Shown here piece after piece: positions 25,860 to 35,719 of a DNA stretch of 64,000 nucleotides. Source of the stretch: Chloroflexota bacterium (GTDB lineage Bacteria > Chloroflexota > Anaerolineae > Anaerolineales > Villigracilaceae). The stretch is taken from NCBI GenBank assembly GCA_023459215.1, contig JAEWVF010000018.1, positions 62,001-126,000 of the forward strand, in the 5' to 3' direction. Below the pieces are notes generated by a model. The model was not told where the DNA came from, did no database searches, and worked only from the letters and a program-made list of their open reading frames with translations. Position 1 is the stretch's first letter. Each line of letters opens with the position of its first letter. The position numbers and the translations under genes are program-made.

Positions 25860-26951
25860 ATGGATACATTTGCATTCATCATCCATCCTATTGACCCGAA
25901 GCGCGATGTCAGTAGGAAATACCCCCTGCTGGGCAAATACCTGACAGAAGGCCAGATAAATTTTTTCTCCACATTCTTTCCGCCGGTATATCTCTCCCAA
26001 ATCGACGGGATTGTTTCCAAGGCAACCGGCAAAGAGATTAAAGGTTGGTTTGTTGCCTGCCCTTTTACACCGCGGCGGATGTTGGAATTGCCCGAGAAAA
26101 TGGTGTATCATAAAATCATTCAGACCGGGAGAATGGCAGAGAAACTTGGCGCCAATATTCTGGGTTTGGGCGCGTTTACCTCGGTTGTCGGCGACTCGGG
26201 CGCTACAATTGCGAAGGCGTTGGATGTACCGGTGACAACCGGCGACTCTTATACAATTGCCGTGGCGGTCGATGCAATTAAAGAAGCGGCGCGGATCATG
26301 GATATTCCGCTTGAATCGGCGACCGCTGCCGTGGTTGGCGCTACCGGAACAATAGGAAAAGTCTGCGCAGAACTTCTCGCAGATGCCGTAGGTGAGTTAT
26401 ACTTGGTAGGTCGCCGTGTTGATGCATTGGATGCCTTGCGGGAAAGAATCGCCAGTCATTCGAAGGCACGGTTATATACCAGCACAAAAATGGATGTATT
26501 ATCGCGGGCGCAGTTGATTTTGACTGTAACCAGCGCTGTCCATGATGTGATCAGGCCGGAACATTTGCAGCCAGGAAGTGTGGTCTGTGATGTCGCCCGG
26601 CCTCGCGATGTATCTGCAATGGTCGCAGCGGCGCGAGACGATATACTTGTGATTGACGGCGGCATGGTGGATGTGCCTGGTCCTGTCGATTTTCACTTTA
26701 ACTTTGGTTTTCCTGCGGGAAAAGCCTATGCCTGTATGGCCGAAACCATTGCCCTGGCGCTTGAAGGCCGTTTTGAAGATTACACCATCGGCAAGGATAT
26801 CTCCCGGGCTCGGGTAGAAGAGATTTACGCAATTGCAAACAAGCATGGCTTTCGTTTGAGCGGATTTCGTTCGTTCGAAAAAGAAGTCACGCAAGAAAAA
26901 ATTGAAATCATACGCCGCAATGCACATGCCCGCCAGCGGCGACAGAATTGA
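25860..26951 (+). CDS. Acyl-ACP reductase (AAR)-like NAD(P)-dependent enzyme
   Basis: 363 residues. It resembles the cyanobacterial long-chain acyl-ACP reductase along its length: GLGAFTSVVGDSG, VTTGDSYTIAVAVDAIKEA, a Rossmann nucleotide site VVGATGTIG, VIDGGMVDVPG and KAYACMAETIALALEGRFED. Cys292 in ACMAET aligns by eye with the reported catalytic Cys of cyanobacterial AAR in its ACFAE motif at nearly the same residue number. AAR makes fatty aldehydes from acyl-ACP. No aldehyde-deformylating oxygenase is in the window, so alkane production is not implied. Generic annotation might call it a shikimate-dehydrogenase-like protein. It is embedded in the GTPase operon between the beta-helix protein and a response regulator. 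Confidence 0.75.
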   Translation: MDTFAFIIHPIDPKRDVSRKYPLLGKYLTEGQINFFSTFFPPVYLSQIDGIVSKATGKEIKGWFVACPFTPRRMLELPEKMVYHKIIQTGRMAEKLGANILGLGAFTSVVGDSGATIAKALDVPVTTGDSYTIAVAVDAIKEAARIMDIPLESATAAVVGATGTIGKVCAELLADAVGELYLVGRRVDALDALRERIASHSKARLYTSTKMDVLSRAQLILTVTSAVHDVIRPEHLQPGSVVCDVARPRDVSAMVAAARDDILVIDGGMVDVPGPVDFHFNFGFPAGKAYACMAETIALALEGRFEDYTIGKDISRARVEEIYAIANKHGFRLSGFRSFEKEVTQEKIEIIRRNAHARQRRQN

Positions 26952-26963
26952 TGGAGGCTCTTT

Positions 26964-27869
26964 ATGGGAAAAGCCCGCCTGCTCATTACCGAAGATGATG
27001 TAGACATCTCTAACATGCTCAAGATTTATTTTTCCGGCTTGGGCTATGATGTCGACGTGGCCATGCGCGGTTCAGAAGCGCTGGAAAAAACACGTCAGGT
27101 ATTGCCACATCTGATTGTGTTGGATATCATGCTGCCCGATATTGACGGGTATGAAGTGTGCCGCACGTTGCGCACCAATACACGTACCAGTCATATTCCG
27201 GTCATCTTCTTGACCCAAAAGGATGAGCGCAGCGATCGCTTGCAGGGCCTCGAACTTGGGGCGGATGATTACATCACCAAACCTTTCGACATTGAAGAAT
27301 TGAAGCTGCGCGTCCAGGGGGCCATTCGTCGCTCTGAGCGCGAGAGCCTCACCGATCCGCGCTCTGGTTTGCCGGCCGGACGTTTGATTGAGGAACAACT
27401 TCGCAAGATTATCCGCGAAACCGGCTGGTCTTATCTCGATATCCGCATCAACAATTTCGAAGCCTTCAAAGATGTTTACGGCTTTGTCGCGGGTGATGAT
27501 GTCCTGCGCTTTACCGGAATGTTGATTGGCGAAGTTCTCGATGAGCTTGGCACCTCTGCCGATTTCATCGGCCACGCTGGCGGCGACAATTTCATCGTGA
27601 TTACCACTGAGGGCGCGACTCCGGCCATCAGCGCCGCGCTGAAGAACCGTTTTGCTGAACAGGTTCAGACCCATTACAACTTTATGGATCGCCAGCAGGG
27701 TTATATTCTCGCCCCAACCTCTGATGGCCAGACTGAGAAATTCCCCCTGATGACTTTTGCAATCGGTACGGTGATGCCAACCCAGCAGTCGTTTGCTGAT
27801 ATTCGTGAAATTACTGAACTGGCTGCCGAAGCGCGCCGTCAAGATGCTGCCAATGCGGTAAAAGGATAA
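26964..27869 (+). CDS. Response regulator with degenerate GGDEF domain
   Basis: 301 residues. Receiver domain (1-122): acidic EDD, phospho-acceptor in LIVLDIMLPDIDGYE, Thr/Lys pair in FLTQKDE and DYITKPFD. The second domain (about 130-300) follows the GGDEF fold (DPRSGLPAGRLIEEQL, FKDVYGFVAGDDVLRF) but the signature reads GGDNF in GHAGGDNFIVI, so the key Glu is Asn and cyclase activity is doubtful. It may bind nucleotide or act as an interaction module. The giant kinase starts 6 nt after its stop and is the probable phosphodonor. Confidence 0.88.
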   Translation: MGKARLLITEDDVDISNMLKIYFSGLGYDVDVAMRGSEALEKTRQVLPHLIVLDIMLPDIDGYEVCRTLRTNTRTSHIPVIFLTQKDERSDRLQGLELGADDYITKPFDIEELKLRVQGAIRRSERESLTDPRSGLPAGRLIEEQLRKIIRETGWSYLDIRINNFEAFKDVYGFVAGDDVLRFTGMLIGEVLDELGTSADFIGHAGGDNFIVITTEGATPAISAALKNRFAEQVQTHYNFMDRQQGYILAPTSDGQTEKFPLMTFAIGTVMPTQQSFADIREITELAAEARRQDAANAVKG

Positions 27870-27875
27870 CATCAA

Positions 27876-30800
27876 ATGTTGGAAGGGCAATCTTTTGCCT
27901 GGGGTATAGGTCTGCTGATATTTGGACTGGTGTTTATTCTCCTGGTCTGGTCGTTCTTGCGCATCATTCCCAGGGTGCGCCCAGCCCAAATCCAGCCTGT
28001 ACAGCATTCACTGCCCCAGATGCAAGGGAATGACGATGCCGTTCTGATTGTGCAAACCGGGGGGCGGATTTCATACGTTAATGAAATCGCCAAGGAATGG
28101 TTTGATCTGGCAGAAGGGGAGCAGCCCAGTCTTGATCGGATAGGCCGCAGAGTGCGGCCTGGTGAAACTTTCCTCGAAATATGCGCCGTTCAAGGTCAGG
28201 CGCGTTTTTCAATTAATGGCAGGTTGATCGACGCAATTTCCTATCCCTTGCCGGGCGAGATTCCCTCCATTCTGGTTGCCATGCGCGCAGCCAAAAGCAC
28301 TTTGATGGTCGGCAGCCAGGAAGGTCTTTCCGAAAATGCGCTTAAAACCGTTGCCGATTTCGGTCAGGCGGTCACTTCGAACTTGAGCATTGAAGCCACA
28401 GTTCAATCCATCCTGACTCATATCGAGCAACTGGTCGCTTCCGACTTTTTGGAACTGAAAGTTTGGAATGAGACCCTGGAAAACTTTTCCATTTATCGTA
28501 TAAGCGGCGCCGATGGGGCGAACCGGAAGGTAATCATCGAGAAGGAAAGTCAGTTCGGTGATTACGAAAAGCATGTTTTTTCTGCGAAACAGGAATTGGT
28601 GATTGACAATACGCGCATGGCTTCCCATGTTCGTTTTGATTTTAAAGGCAGTTCAGTGCCTCCGATGGGCTCGTATATCGGCTTGCCGCTCGAAACTGCC
28701 GGGCAGCAGGTCGGTTTGCTGGAAGTGGGGGTTGTTCCAACCAACGGGTTTTCACAAGACGATGTCAGCCTGTTGAAGATGGTCAGCGGGCAGGCTGCCG
28801 TGGCCGTCCGCAATGCCCGCCTTTATGAAACCCAGGAAAAGTGGACTACCCAGCTTTTGGGCCTGACCAAACTGTCCCAGGCGGTCGGATCGTTGCGGGA
28901 CATCAAGGACCTTTTCTCCAGCCTGATCGACGGCTTGTCCCCGCTGTTCAATGTCAATATCCTCGGCTTTTTACTGTATGATGAACAGCGCCGCATGCTT
29001 GAAGGCCAGCCGCCGTTTTTTGGCTTATCCAGCCAGGTGGTTGATATCTACAAGACCGTTGTTCGGCCCGGCAGCCCGGCTGAGAAACTGATTTTTAGCC
29101 AGGATATTCTCTCCAGCCAGAACGCTTCACTTGACCCGGCCTGGGATGAACTTGGTTTACGTGATATGGCGCAGGCAGCCAGCATGCGCGATACTACCCT
29201 GATCCCGCTGATTTCTGCTGGCCGTTTCCTGGGCTATTTACAGCTTTCAAACCATAAATTTGGCCATTCGCAACTCAACACCGAAGAACTTCAACTCTTA
29301 AACCTGGTAGCGAACCAGGTTGCGGCGATGATTGACAACGCTCTCCTGGTGCAGCAAGCCCGCCAGCGGAATCAACGTTCCGAGGCGATGCGCCGCCTGG
29401 CCAGTCTGGTTAGTTCAACGGCAACCCTTGATGAAATTTTGCGCTTTTCCATCCAGGAGGCCTCTACACTGCTACGCGCCGATATGGGCGCTGCCTTCTT
29501 GCTGGATGAGCACGAAGGTTCGATGCATGTTCACGTTGATTCGGTTTATGGGGTGGATATCGAGAACAGCAAACCCTTAGCGAAAATCAACGTGAAACCG
29601 GCTGTTTTTTACCAGACGGTGGCTGGCAGCCAGCGTTCATTTGTATCTGGCAACCTGACCAAAGACCGGCGAGTTTTGCCCCTCTATCGCGCATTCGTCC
29701 GACGCCTAAAGATCGAATCCTGTATTGTCGTACCGCTTGTCGTCCGTGGACAAGGTATCGGGGAACTGATGTTTGGCGCGCGGGAACAGGAATTGTTCAC
29801 CAATAGCGATTTGCAGATGGCCGCCATTATCGGCAGCCAGTTGGCAGTGGCGATTGAAAATGCGCGCTATTCCCAGCATTCCAGGCAGGATGTTAATCTC
29901 CAGGCTGAACAGGTAATCCATGTCAGCCGGATCGCCCGCGAACTCACCGCAACCAACGATCTCCGGGAACTGCTGCGCCTGATTTACGAAGAGAGTCTCA
30001 AGGTGACCAGGGCTGACTGTGGCTCAGTCATGTTCTTCAACTTCTCCGAAATAGAAGACGACCAACAGCAAGCTCGCACGGTTGTGATGGCTCTCGGGCA
30101 TTCGCCTGATGCCGATTTGCTCTGGCGGGAGCACATTTCTGTTTTGAAACATGAGCCGCTTGTGTTGCGCACGGATGGCGACAGCGCTCAACCGCCGCAT
30201 GATGGCATTGAACGGGTTGTGCTGACGCCGATTACCTATCAGGATAACCTCTTTGGCTTGATTGAGTTGCATGCCTCCCAGGCGGATGTTTTTGACGGGC
30301 CAGTGCTTGAAACCTTGCGTACGCTAGGCATTCAGGCTGCCCTGGCCATTGCCAACGCTGTTCGTTACCGCGAACAGCGCCAGCGGATTGAATCTTTGCG
30401 CACCCGCGCCGAAACGCTGGGATCGTTATTTGAAGTATCACAAAAACTGGGATTGGATCGCCCGCTTCCCGATATATTAACCATGATTGCGGAATCGATC
30501 CAGAAGTCGACCCAGTTCGATGTTATTTTGATCAGCTTGCTCGATGGCGAAAGCGGACTTTTGCAGCGTACCTCGGCCGTTGGCGTTTCGCCCGAGACTT
30601 TTGCGCAATTGCAGGAACACCAACAGCCCTGGGCGAGCCTGGTTCAACTCCTCAAACCGGAATTTGAGCACGGGAACCTGTATTTCATCCCGCATGAGCA
30701 GATTCCCATTGTTTCCAGGGATTTGCAACTGGTTACTTTGATTGAAGGCGCTGGCGAGACCCCGAACGCATGGCATCCTGAAGATTTGTTGTTGGTGCCA

Positions 30801-33800
30801 GTCATGGATCAGCATAACAATCCGCTTGGCTTGATTAGTGTGGACGCCCCGCGAGATGGCAAACGCCCTGACGCTGCCACGTTCGACACGCTGGAGATTT
30901 TTGCGTCCCAGGTTCAAATTGCAATCAGCAATGCCAAGCGCTATGCCGACCTTGGCCGCGAAATGCAGAATTTGTCTGTTGAAGTGCAGCGCCAAAAGAG
31001 CCTGGTCGGATTTAGCCAGCGTAACCTGCCGGTCTTGTTGAATAAAGACCTTGACCAGACCATTGCGATTAATTATCTCAATCAACGCGCCCGCCATATT
31101 CGGGCTGGCTTGAACCTGACCGAGTCAATCAGTCGCCAGATTAACTTTGGCTCGGCTTTGTATACCCTTGGTCAGCAGGTTTTGTTTAGTTTTGATATGT
31201 CGATTTCGCTGGTGGCCAAGGATACCCCTGAAGGTCCCCAGATTGTCCATATGCTCGGCAGTTTGCCGCGCGGCGTTAACCCCGATGCCATGTTTGGCCA
31301 GCGCAATCCCCTGCGTTCCTGCATCCAGACCGGCGAAACGCTAATCTCCGCCAACCTGGATGAAGACGAAACCTGGCACGACACGCCTTTCCTGACCGCG
31401 CTCAAGGCCAAATCTTTTATTTGTTTACCCCTGGTGGTGAACAATAAACCTGTCGCCGCGATTTTGGCCACAGATACCGAGCCGATGCCGGTATTGTCCA
31501 AGGATGATCACCAGGTTTATATCCAGATTGCCCGGCAGCTTTCGATTATTGTTCAGAATATCGGTTTGTTGAGCGAAACTCGCCAGCGCCTCGAAGAAGT
31601 TAATCTGCTGCTCGATTTCAGCCGCCGCTTGAGCGGTTTGAGCCCGACTGAAATCTTGCAGGCCTTGCTCGATAGCTCATTGCGTGTTGTTTCGCCTGCC
31701 CATGCCGGTGTGGTTTTGCTTTGGGATGAGTCTGAAGAAGTCCTTGTGCCAAAAGCGGCCTCCAACTACGTCGATAATGAAAGCACCATGGAAATTACCT
31801 ATCGCGTGGGCGAAGGTTTGCCGGGCCGCGTATTTGCCAGCCGCCATTCCCAGATTATCGACGAAATTAATTTCACGGCGGATTACAACCTTTCTGCGGA
31901 TAGCTTGTTGCTCTATCGTAAGGCTACCGGCGGACGTTTGCCCGTTTCGTCGATTGCTGTCCCGATCCAGACCAATGAACGCAGCATGGGCATCCTTATC
32001 CTCGATAACTTCAACACTACGGCTGCATTCCGCCAGGACGATGAAGCTATTCTGTCATCGCTAACCCAGCAGGTTGCCCTGTCGCTTGAGAATGTCCGCC
32101 TGGTACAGGCCACCCAGGAGCGCGCAGCCCAACTGCAGGCCCTTAACTCGGTGGCGGCTGCCCTGAGTTCATCCCTCAACCGCGACGAACTGATTGCCTC
32201 GCTCCTTGACCGTATCAGCACGCTGATTGCCTTCGATACGGCCATTCTGTGGATGCGCTCCGAAGACCAGTTGGTGGTTGCCGAAGCGCGTGGTTTTAGC
32301 GACACCGAAGACCGCAAGGGGCTCTCGGTTTCGGTTGAAGATAGTATCCTGCTCAAACAGATGATTCAGTCCGGGCAGGCAATTTCAGTGGGTGATGTTC
32401 GCACTGACCCGCGCTTCTCCTCGCTGGTCGAAGCCAAGAATTTATCCTGGCTGGGCTTGCCGATCATGGTCAAGGGGAAGGTGATTGGCGTTATCGCCCT
32501 TGAAAAAGCCGAGATGTATTACTACACCAACGACCAAATCCAACTGGCGGCGACGTTTGCCAGCCAGGCGGCGGTGGCGATTGATAACGCCAACCTGTTT
32601 GAAGAGAGTCTGCGCCGCACCTCTGAACTGGATGAGCGCTCACAGCGTTTGGCCTTGCTGAACCAGTTCTCCTCTGACTTGAGCGGTTCACTGAATGCGG
32701 ATCAGGTTTTGCGCTTGACAGCCAGCCAGTTGACGCGTGCGCTTGGCGCGGATTCTGCCATGGTGGTTATGCTCGACCGGAATGATAAATCTTTCCTGCT
32801 GGCGGTTCTGCCCGAAGAGAACGACCACCCATCCATGTACCGCGCTCTGCCTTCTTCGCAAATCATGTCCGAATTGCGCGAGTCGCAGACAGTTTACGTT
32901 GTCGATAACATCAGTGGTCATCCTGAACTGCAGCCCTTTGCAGAAATCACCGAAGGCGCCAGTTCCTTGCTGATTTTGCCGGTTTTCAGCTCGCAAAGCA
33001 ACTATGCAATTATCGTGCTGACCAATGATGTTCATGTTTTCTCGTCCACTGAGATCGAAATTGCCAGAACCCTTGGAAACCAGGCAGCCATTGCCTTGGA
33101 AAATGCCGACCTGTATCAATCGACCCTGGCAACCGCCGAGCGCTTGTCGATTTTGAACCAGGTCAGTTTTGAGATTGGTTCCAGCCTCGACCCCGAACAG
33201 GTTTACCACGCTGTTCACGAGGCGGTCGCCAAACTGATGCCTCTCGATGCCTTTGTGATTGCCCTTCACGATGAAGAGACCAACGAAGTGGATGGCGTTT
33301 ATATCGTCGATATGGGCCAACGCATCACCGGCATTCGCCTACCTTATGGACAGGGTCTAAGCGGCAACGTGATTGCCACCGGCCAGCCGGTTTTGACCTT
33401 GACCTCCTCCGAAGCCGATAACCAGGGAGCGGTTACGGTAGGCGAAAAGGGAACTCCCAACTCGATTATTGCCGTGCCGATGTTCCAGGGCAGCAAAACC
33501 ATCGGTATGCTCTCCGCCCAAAGCTATCAGCATAACGCTTATTCAGAGAGCGATATTCAGTTGTTGAGCACGTTTGCCAACCAGGCCATGGTTGCCATCC
33601 AGAATGGCCGCCTGTTTGCCGAAACCCAACAGATGACTTCCACGCTTGAACAGCGCGTTATCGAGCGTACGGCTGAACTGGAGCGTGAACAGCGCAACAC
33701 AGAAACACTTCTGCGCATTCTCACCGAAGTTTCGTCGAGTCTTGACCTTGACCGCGCTCTCAGCCGCACCCTGGCCTTGTTGAACGATGCCATTGGCGCC

Positions 33801-35330
33801 GAACAGGGCACTATCATGCTGCTCAACCCCGAAGACAACATGCTTCACTACCGCGCCGGTTACGGTTATCTCTCCGAATCTGCCGAACAGGGTGATTTGA
33901 AACCGCAGCAAAACGCGTTCAAGTTGAAGATCGGTGAAGGCCTGGCCGGGTGGGTGGTGAAAAACCGCCAATCGGTGCTGGTTGAAGACCTGTACACCGA
34001 CCCGCGCTGGATGGTCTCACAAGGCTCACAGAACCACCGCAGCGCGGTGATTGCCCCCCTGACGGTGGGCGAGGACGTTATTGGCGCGATCATGGTCTAC
34101 CACAGGCGCTTGGCGTTCTTCTCTGACGATTCACTCGAAATGGTCAAGGCGATTGGTTCGCAGGTGGCTATTGCCATTAACAACGCCCAGTTGTACGAAT
34201 TGATCCGCGACCAGGCGGAGCGCCTTGGCTCCTACCTGCGCTCCCAGCAGATGGAAGCCAGCCGCCAAACGGCCATCCTCGAAGCGGTTGCCGATGGCGT
34301 CCTGGTTACGAATTCGTCCAACACCATTAGTTTCGTCAATCCCTCTGCGGAGAAGATTCTAAGCATCAACTCGGCCCAAATTTCTGGCCGCTCGCTGGAA
34401 AACTTCGCCGGTTTGTTTGGCAAAAGCTCCCAGACCTGGATGCAAACTGTGCGCGACTGGTCTGAGAACTCCGTCAGCCATAGCGGCGAAACGTATGCAG
34501 AGCAAATCAGTCTGGATAACGGTCGTGTGGTTTTGGTGCATCTGGCCCCGGTAGTCTGGCAAAACGAATTTCTCGGTACGGTTTCCATCTTCCGTGATAT
34601 TACCCACGAGGTGGAAGTGGACCGGCTCAAGTCCGAGTTTGTGGCCACCGTCAGCCATGAATTGCGCACCCCGATGACCTCCATCCGCGGCTATGTTGAT
34701 ATCCTGCTGATGGGCGCGGCTGGCGAACTTACCCAGAGCCAACTGCACTTCCTTGAAATTGTTAAGAACAACACCGAGCGTTTGAACATCCTGGTCAATG
34801 ATTTGCTCGATATTTCGCGGATCGAAACCGGGCGCGTCACCCTCAGTCTGCAACCGATGGATTTGCGCGAGGTGACCGACGAAGTGGTTGCCGAGGTTCT
34901 GCGGCGTTCCCAGGAAGAGAACAAGCCGATGGCAATCGAAGTCGATGCCCAACCCAATTTGCCGCTCGCCCTGGTCGACCCGGATCGCATTCAGCAGATC
35001 ATAGGCAATTTGGTAGATAATGCCTATAATTACACCCCGAAAGATGGCAAGATCACCATCCACATCCACAGCGATGGCTCGGATGTACAGGTTGACGTTC
35101 AGGATACCGGGGTGGGCATTCCTCTGGAAGACCAGGAGCGTGTCTTTGAACGTTTCTTCCGCGGCGAAGATCCTTTGGTGCTGGCAACCCCCGGAACAGG
35201 CCTGGGACTCTCGATTGTCTCCCAACTGGTCGAGATGCATCATGGTAAGATTTGGATGAGAAGTTCCGGCTTGCCCGGCGATGGAAGCACGTTCTCCTTC
35301 ACCGTGCCAGCCGATAAGAATGAGGAGTAG
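27876..35330 (+). CDS. Giant multi-GAF sensor histidine kinase (11 GAF domains)
   Basis: 2484 residues. One transmembrane helix at about 7-30, a PAS-like segment (about 50-130), then eleven GAF domains counted by their closing helices, such as SQAAVAIDNANLFEE, at about residues 305, 485, 655, 825, 1015, 1225, 1405, 1570, 1740, 1910 and 2100. A coiled-coil link lies after the tenth. Next a PAS domain (about 2130-2245), HisKA with SHELRTP (His2261), and HATPase_c with NLVDNAYNY, DTGVGIP and GTGLGLS. The kinase core is intact. GAF ligands are unknown and no bilin Cys motif is evident. The stop is 2 nt before the next regulator gene. Confidence 0.95.
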   Translation: MLEGQSFAWGIGLLIFGLVFILLVWSFLRIIPRVRPAQIQPVQHSLPQMQGNDDAVLIVQTGGRISYVNEIAKEWFDLAEGEQPSLDRIGRRVRPGETFLEICAVQGQARFSINGRLIDAISYPLPGEIPSILVAMRAAKSTLMVGSQEGLSENALKTVADFGQAVTSNLSIEATVQSILTHIEQLVASDFLELKVWNETLENFSIYRISGADGANRKVIIEKESQFGDYEKHVFSAKQELVIDNTRMASHVRFDFKGSSVPPMGSYIGLPLETAGQQVGLLEVGVVPTNGFSQDDVSLLKMVSGQAAVAVRNARLYETQEKWTTQLLGLTKLSQAVGSLRDIKDLFSSLIDGLSPLFNVNILGFLLYDEQRRMLEGQPPFFGLSSQVVDIYKTVVRPGSPAEKLIFSQDILSSQNASLDPAWDELGLRDMAQAASMRDTTLIPLISAGRFLGYLQLSNHKFGHSQLNTEELQLLNLVANQVAAMIDNALLVQQARQRNQRSEAMRRLASLVSSTATLDEILRFSIQEASTLLRADMGAAFLLDEHEGSMHVHVDSVYGVDIENSKPLAKINVKPAVFYQTVAGSQRSFVSGNLTKDRRVLPLYRAFVRRLKIESCIVVPLVVRGQGIGELMFGAREQELFTNSDLQMAAIIGSQLAVAIENARYSQHSRQDVNLQAEQVIHVSRIARELTATNDLRELLRLIYEESLKVTRADCGSVMFFNFSEIEDDQQQARTVVMALGHSPDADLLWREHISVLKHEPLVLRTDGDSAQPPHDGIERVVLTPITYQDNLFGLIELHASQADVFDGPVLETLRTLGIQAALAIANAVRYREQRQRIESLRTRAETLGSLFEVSQKLGLDRPLPDILTMIAESIQKSTQFDVILISLLDGESGLLQRTSAVGVSPETFAQLQEHQQPWASLVQLLKPEFEHGNLYFIPHEQIPIVSRDLQLVTLIEGAGETPNAWHPEDLLLVPVMDQHNNPLGLISVDAPRDGKRPDAATFDTLEIFASQVQIAISNAKRYADLGREMQNLSVEVQRQKSLVGFSQRNLPVLLNKDLDQTIAINYLNQRARHIRAGLNLTESISRQINFGSALYTLGQQVLFSFDMSISLVAKDTPEGPQIVHMLGSLPRGVNPDAMFGQRNPLRSCIQTGETLISANLDEDETWHDTPFLTALKAKSFICLPLVVNNKPVAAILATDTEPMPVLSKDDHQVYIQIARQLSIIVQNIGLLSETRQRLEEVNLLLDFSRRLSGLSPTEILQALLDSSLRVVSPAHAGVVLLWDESEEVLVPKAASNYVDNESTMEITYRVGEGLPGRVFASRHSQIIDEINFTADYNLSADSLLLYRKATGGRLPVSSIAVPIQTNERSMGILILDNFNTTAAFRQDDEAILSSLTQQVALSLENVRLVQATQERAAQLQALNSVAAALSSSLNRDELIASLLDRISTLIAFDTAILWMRSEDQLVVAEARGFSDTEDRKGLSVSVEDSILLKQMIQSGQAISVGDVRTDPRFSSLVEAKNLSWLGLPIMVKGKVIGVIALEKAEMYYYTNDQIQLAATFASQAAVAIDNANLFEESLRRTSELDERSQRLALLNQFSSDLSGSLNADQVLRLTASQLTRALGADSAMVVMLDRNDKSFLLAVLPEENDHPSMYRALPSSQIMSELRESQTVYVVDNISGHPELQPFAEITEGASSLLILPVFSSQSNYAIIVLTNDVHVFSSTEIEIARTLGNQAAIALENADLYQSTLATAERLSILNQVSFEIGSSLDPEQVYHAVHEAVAKLMPLDAFVIALHDEETNEVDGVYIVDMGQRITGIRLPYGQGLSGNVIATGQPVLTLTSSEADNQGAVTVGEKGTPNSIIAVPMFQGSKTIGMLSAQSYQHNAYSESDIQLLSTFANQAMVAIQNGRLFAETQQMTSTLEQRVIERTAELEREQRNTETLLRILTEVSSSLDLDRALSRTLALLNDAIGAEQGTIMLLNPEDNMLHYRAGYGYLSESAEQGDLKPQQNAFKLKIGEGLAGWVVKNRQSVLVEDLYTDPRWMVSQGSQNHRSAVIAPLTVGEDVIGAIMVYHRRLAFFSDDSLEMVKAIGSQVAIAINNAQLYELIRDQAERLGSYLRSQQMEASRQTAILEAVADGVLVTNSSNTISFVNPSAEKILSINSAQISGRSLENFAGLFGKSSQTWMQTVRDWSENSVSHSGETYAEQISLDNGRVVLVHLAPVVWQNEFLGTVSIFRDITHEVEVDRLKSEFVATVSHELRTPMTSIRGYVDILLMGAAGELTQSQLHFLEIVKNNTERLNILVNDLLDISRIETGRVTLSLQPMDLREVTDEVVAEVLRRSQEENKPMAIEVDAQPNLPLALVDPDRIQQIIGNLVDNAYNYTPKDGKITIHIHSDGSDVQVDVQDTGVGIPLEDQERVFERFFRGEDPLVLATPGTGLGLSIVSQLVEMHHGKIWMRSSGLPGDGSTFSFTVPADKNEE

Positions 35331-35332
35331 TG

Positions 35333-35707
35333 ATGGCAAAAATTGTGATTGCTGAAGATGAACCGGATATTCGCGAACTGATCGCGTTTACCCTGCGTTT
35401 TGCCGGTCATGAAGTCGTAACGGGCGCCAACGGACAGGAAGGCTATGAGTTGGCCAAACAGCATAAACCTGATTTGATTATGCTGGATGTGCGCATGCCC
35501 AAACTGACAGGCTATGAAGCCTGCCAGCGCATCAAATCCGAGCCGGATATTGCCCATATCCCGGTGATTTTTCTCTCGGCCAAGGGCCAGGAATCGGAAA
35601 TCGAGCAGGGTCTCTCGGTTGGTGCTGAGCAATATTTGCTCAAACCGTTTGCGCCCGACCAATTGACCCAGCAAGTCCGCGAAGTTTTAACCAAATACGG
35701 GAAATAG
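35333..35707 (+). CDS. Single-domain response regulator
   Basis: 124 residues from the ATG at 35333, which has GAGGAG 5 nt upstream; a GTG at 35330 is possible but badly spaced. It is a receiver domain alone: VIAEDEPDIRELI, phospho-acceptor in LIMLDVRMPKLTGYE, FLSAKGQESE and YLLKPFAPDQL. Without an output domain it probably acts as a CheY-type or phosphorelay protein for the giant kinase, whose stop it nearly touches. The hydrolase-like gene follows after 12 nt. Confidence 0.93.
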   Translation: MAKIVIAEDEPDIRELIAFTLRFAGHEVVTGANGQEGYELAKQHKPDLIMLDVRMPKLTGYEACQRIKSEPDIAHIPVIFLSAKGQESEIEQGLSVGAEQYLLKPFAPDQLTQQVREVLTKYGK

Positions 35708-35719
35708 TTTTTACAAAAA

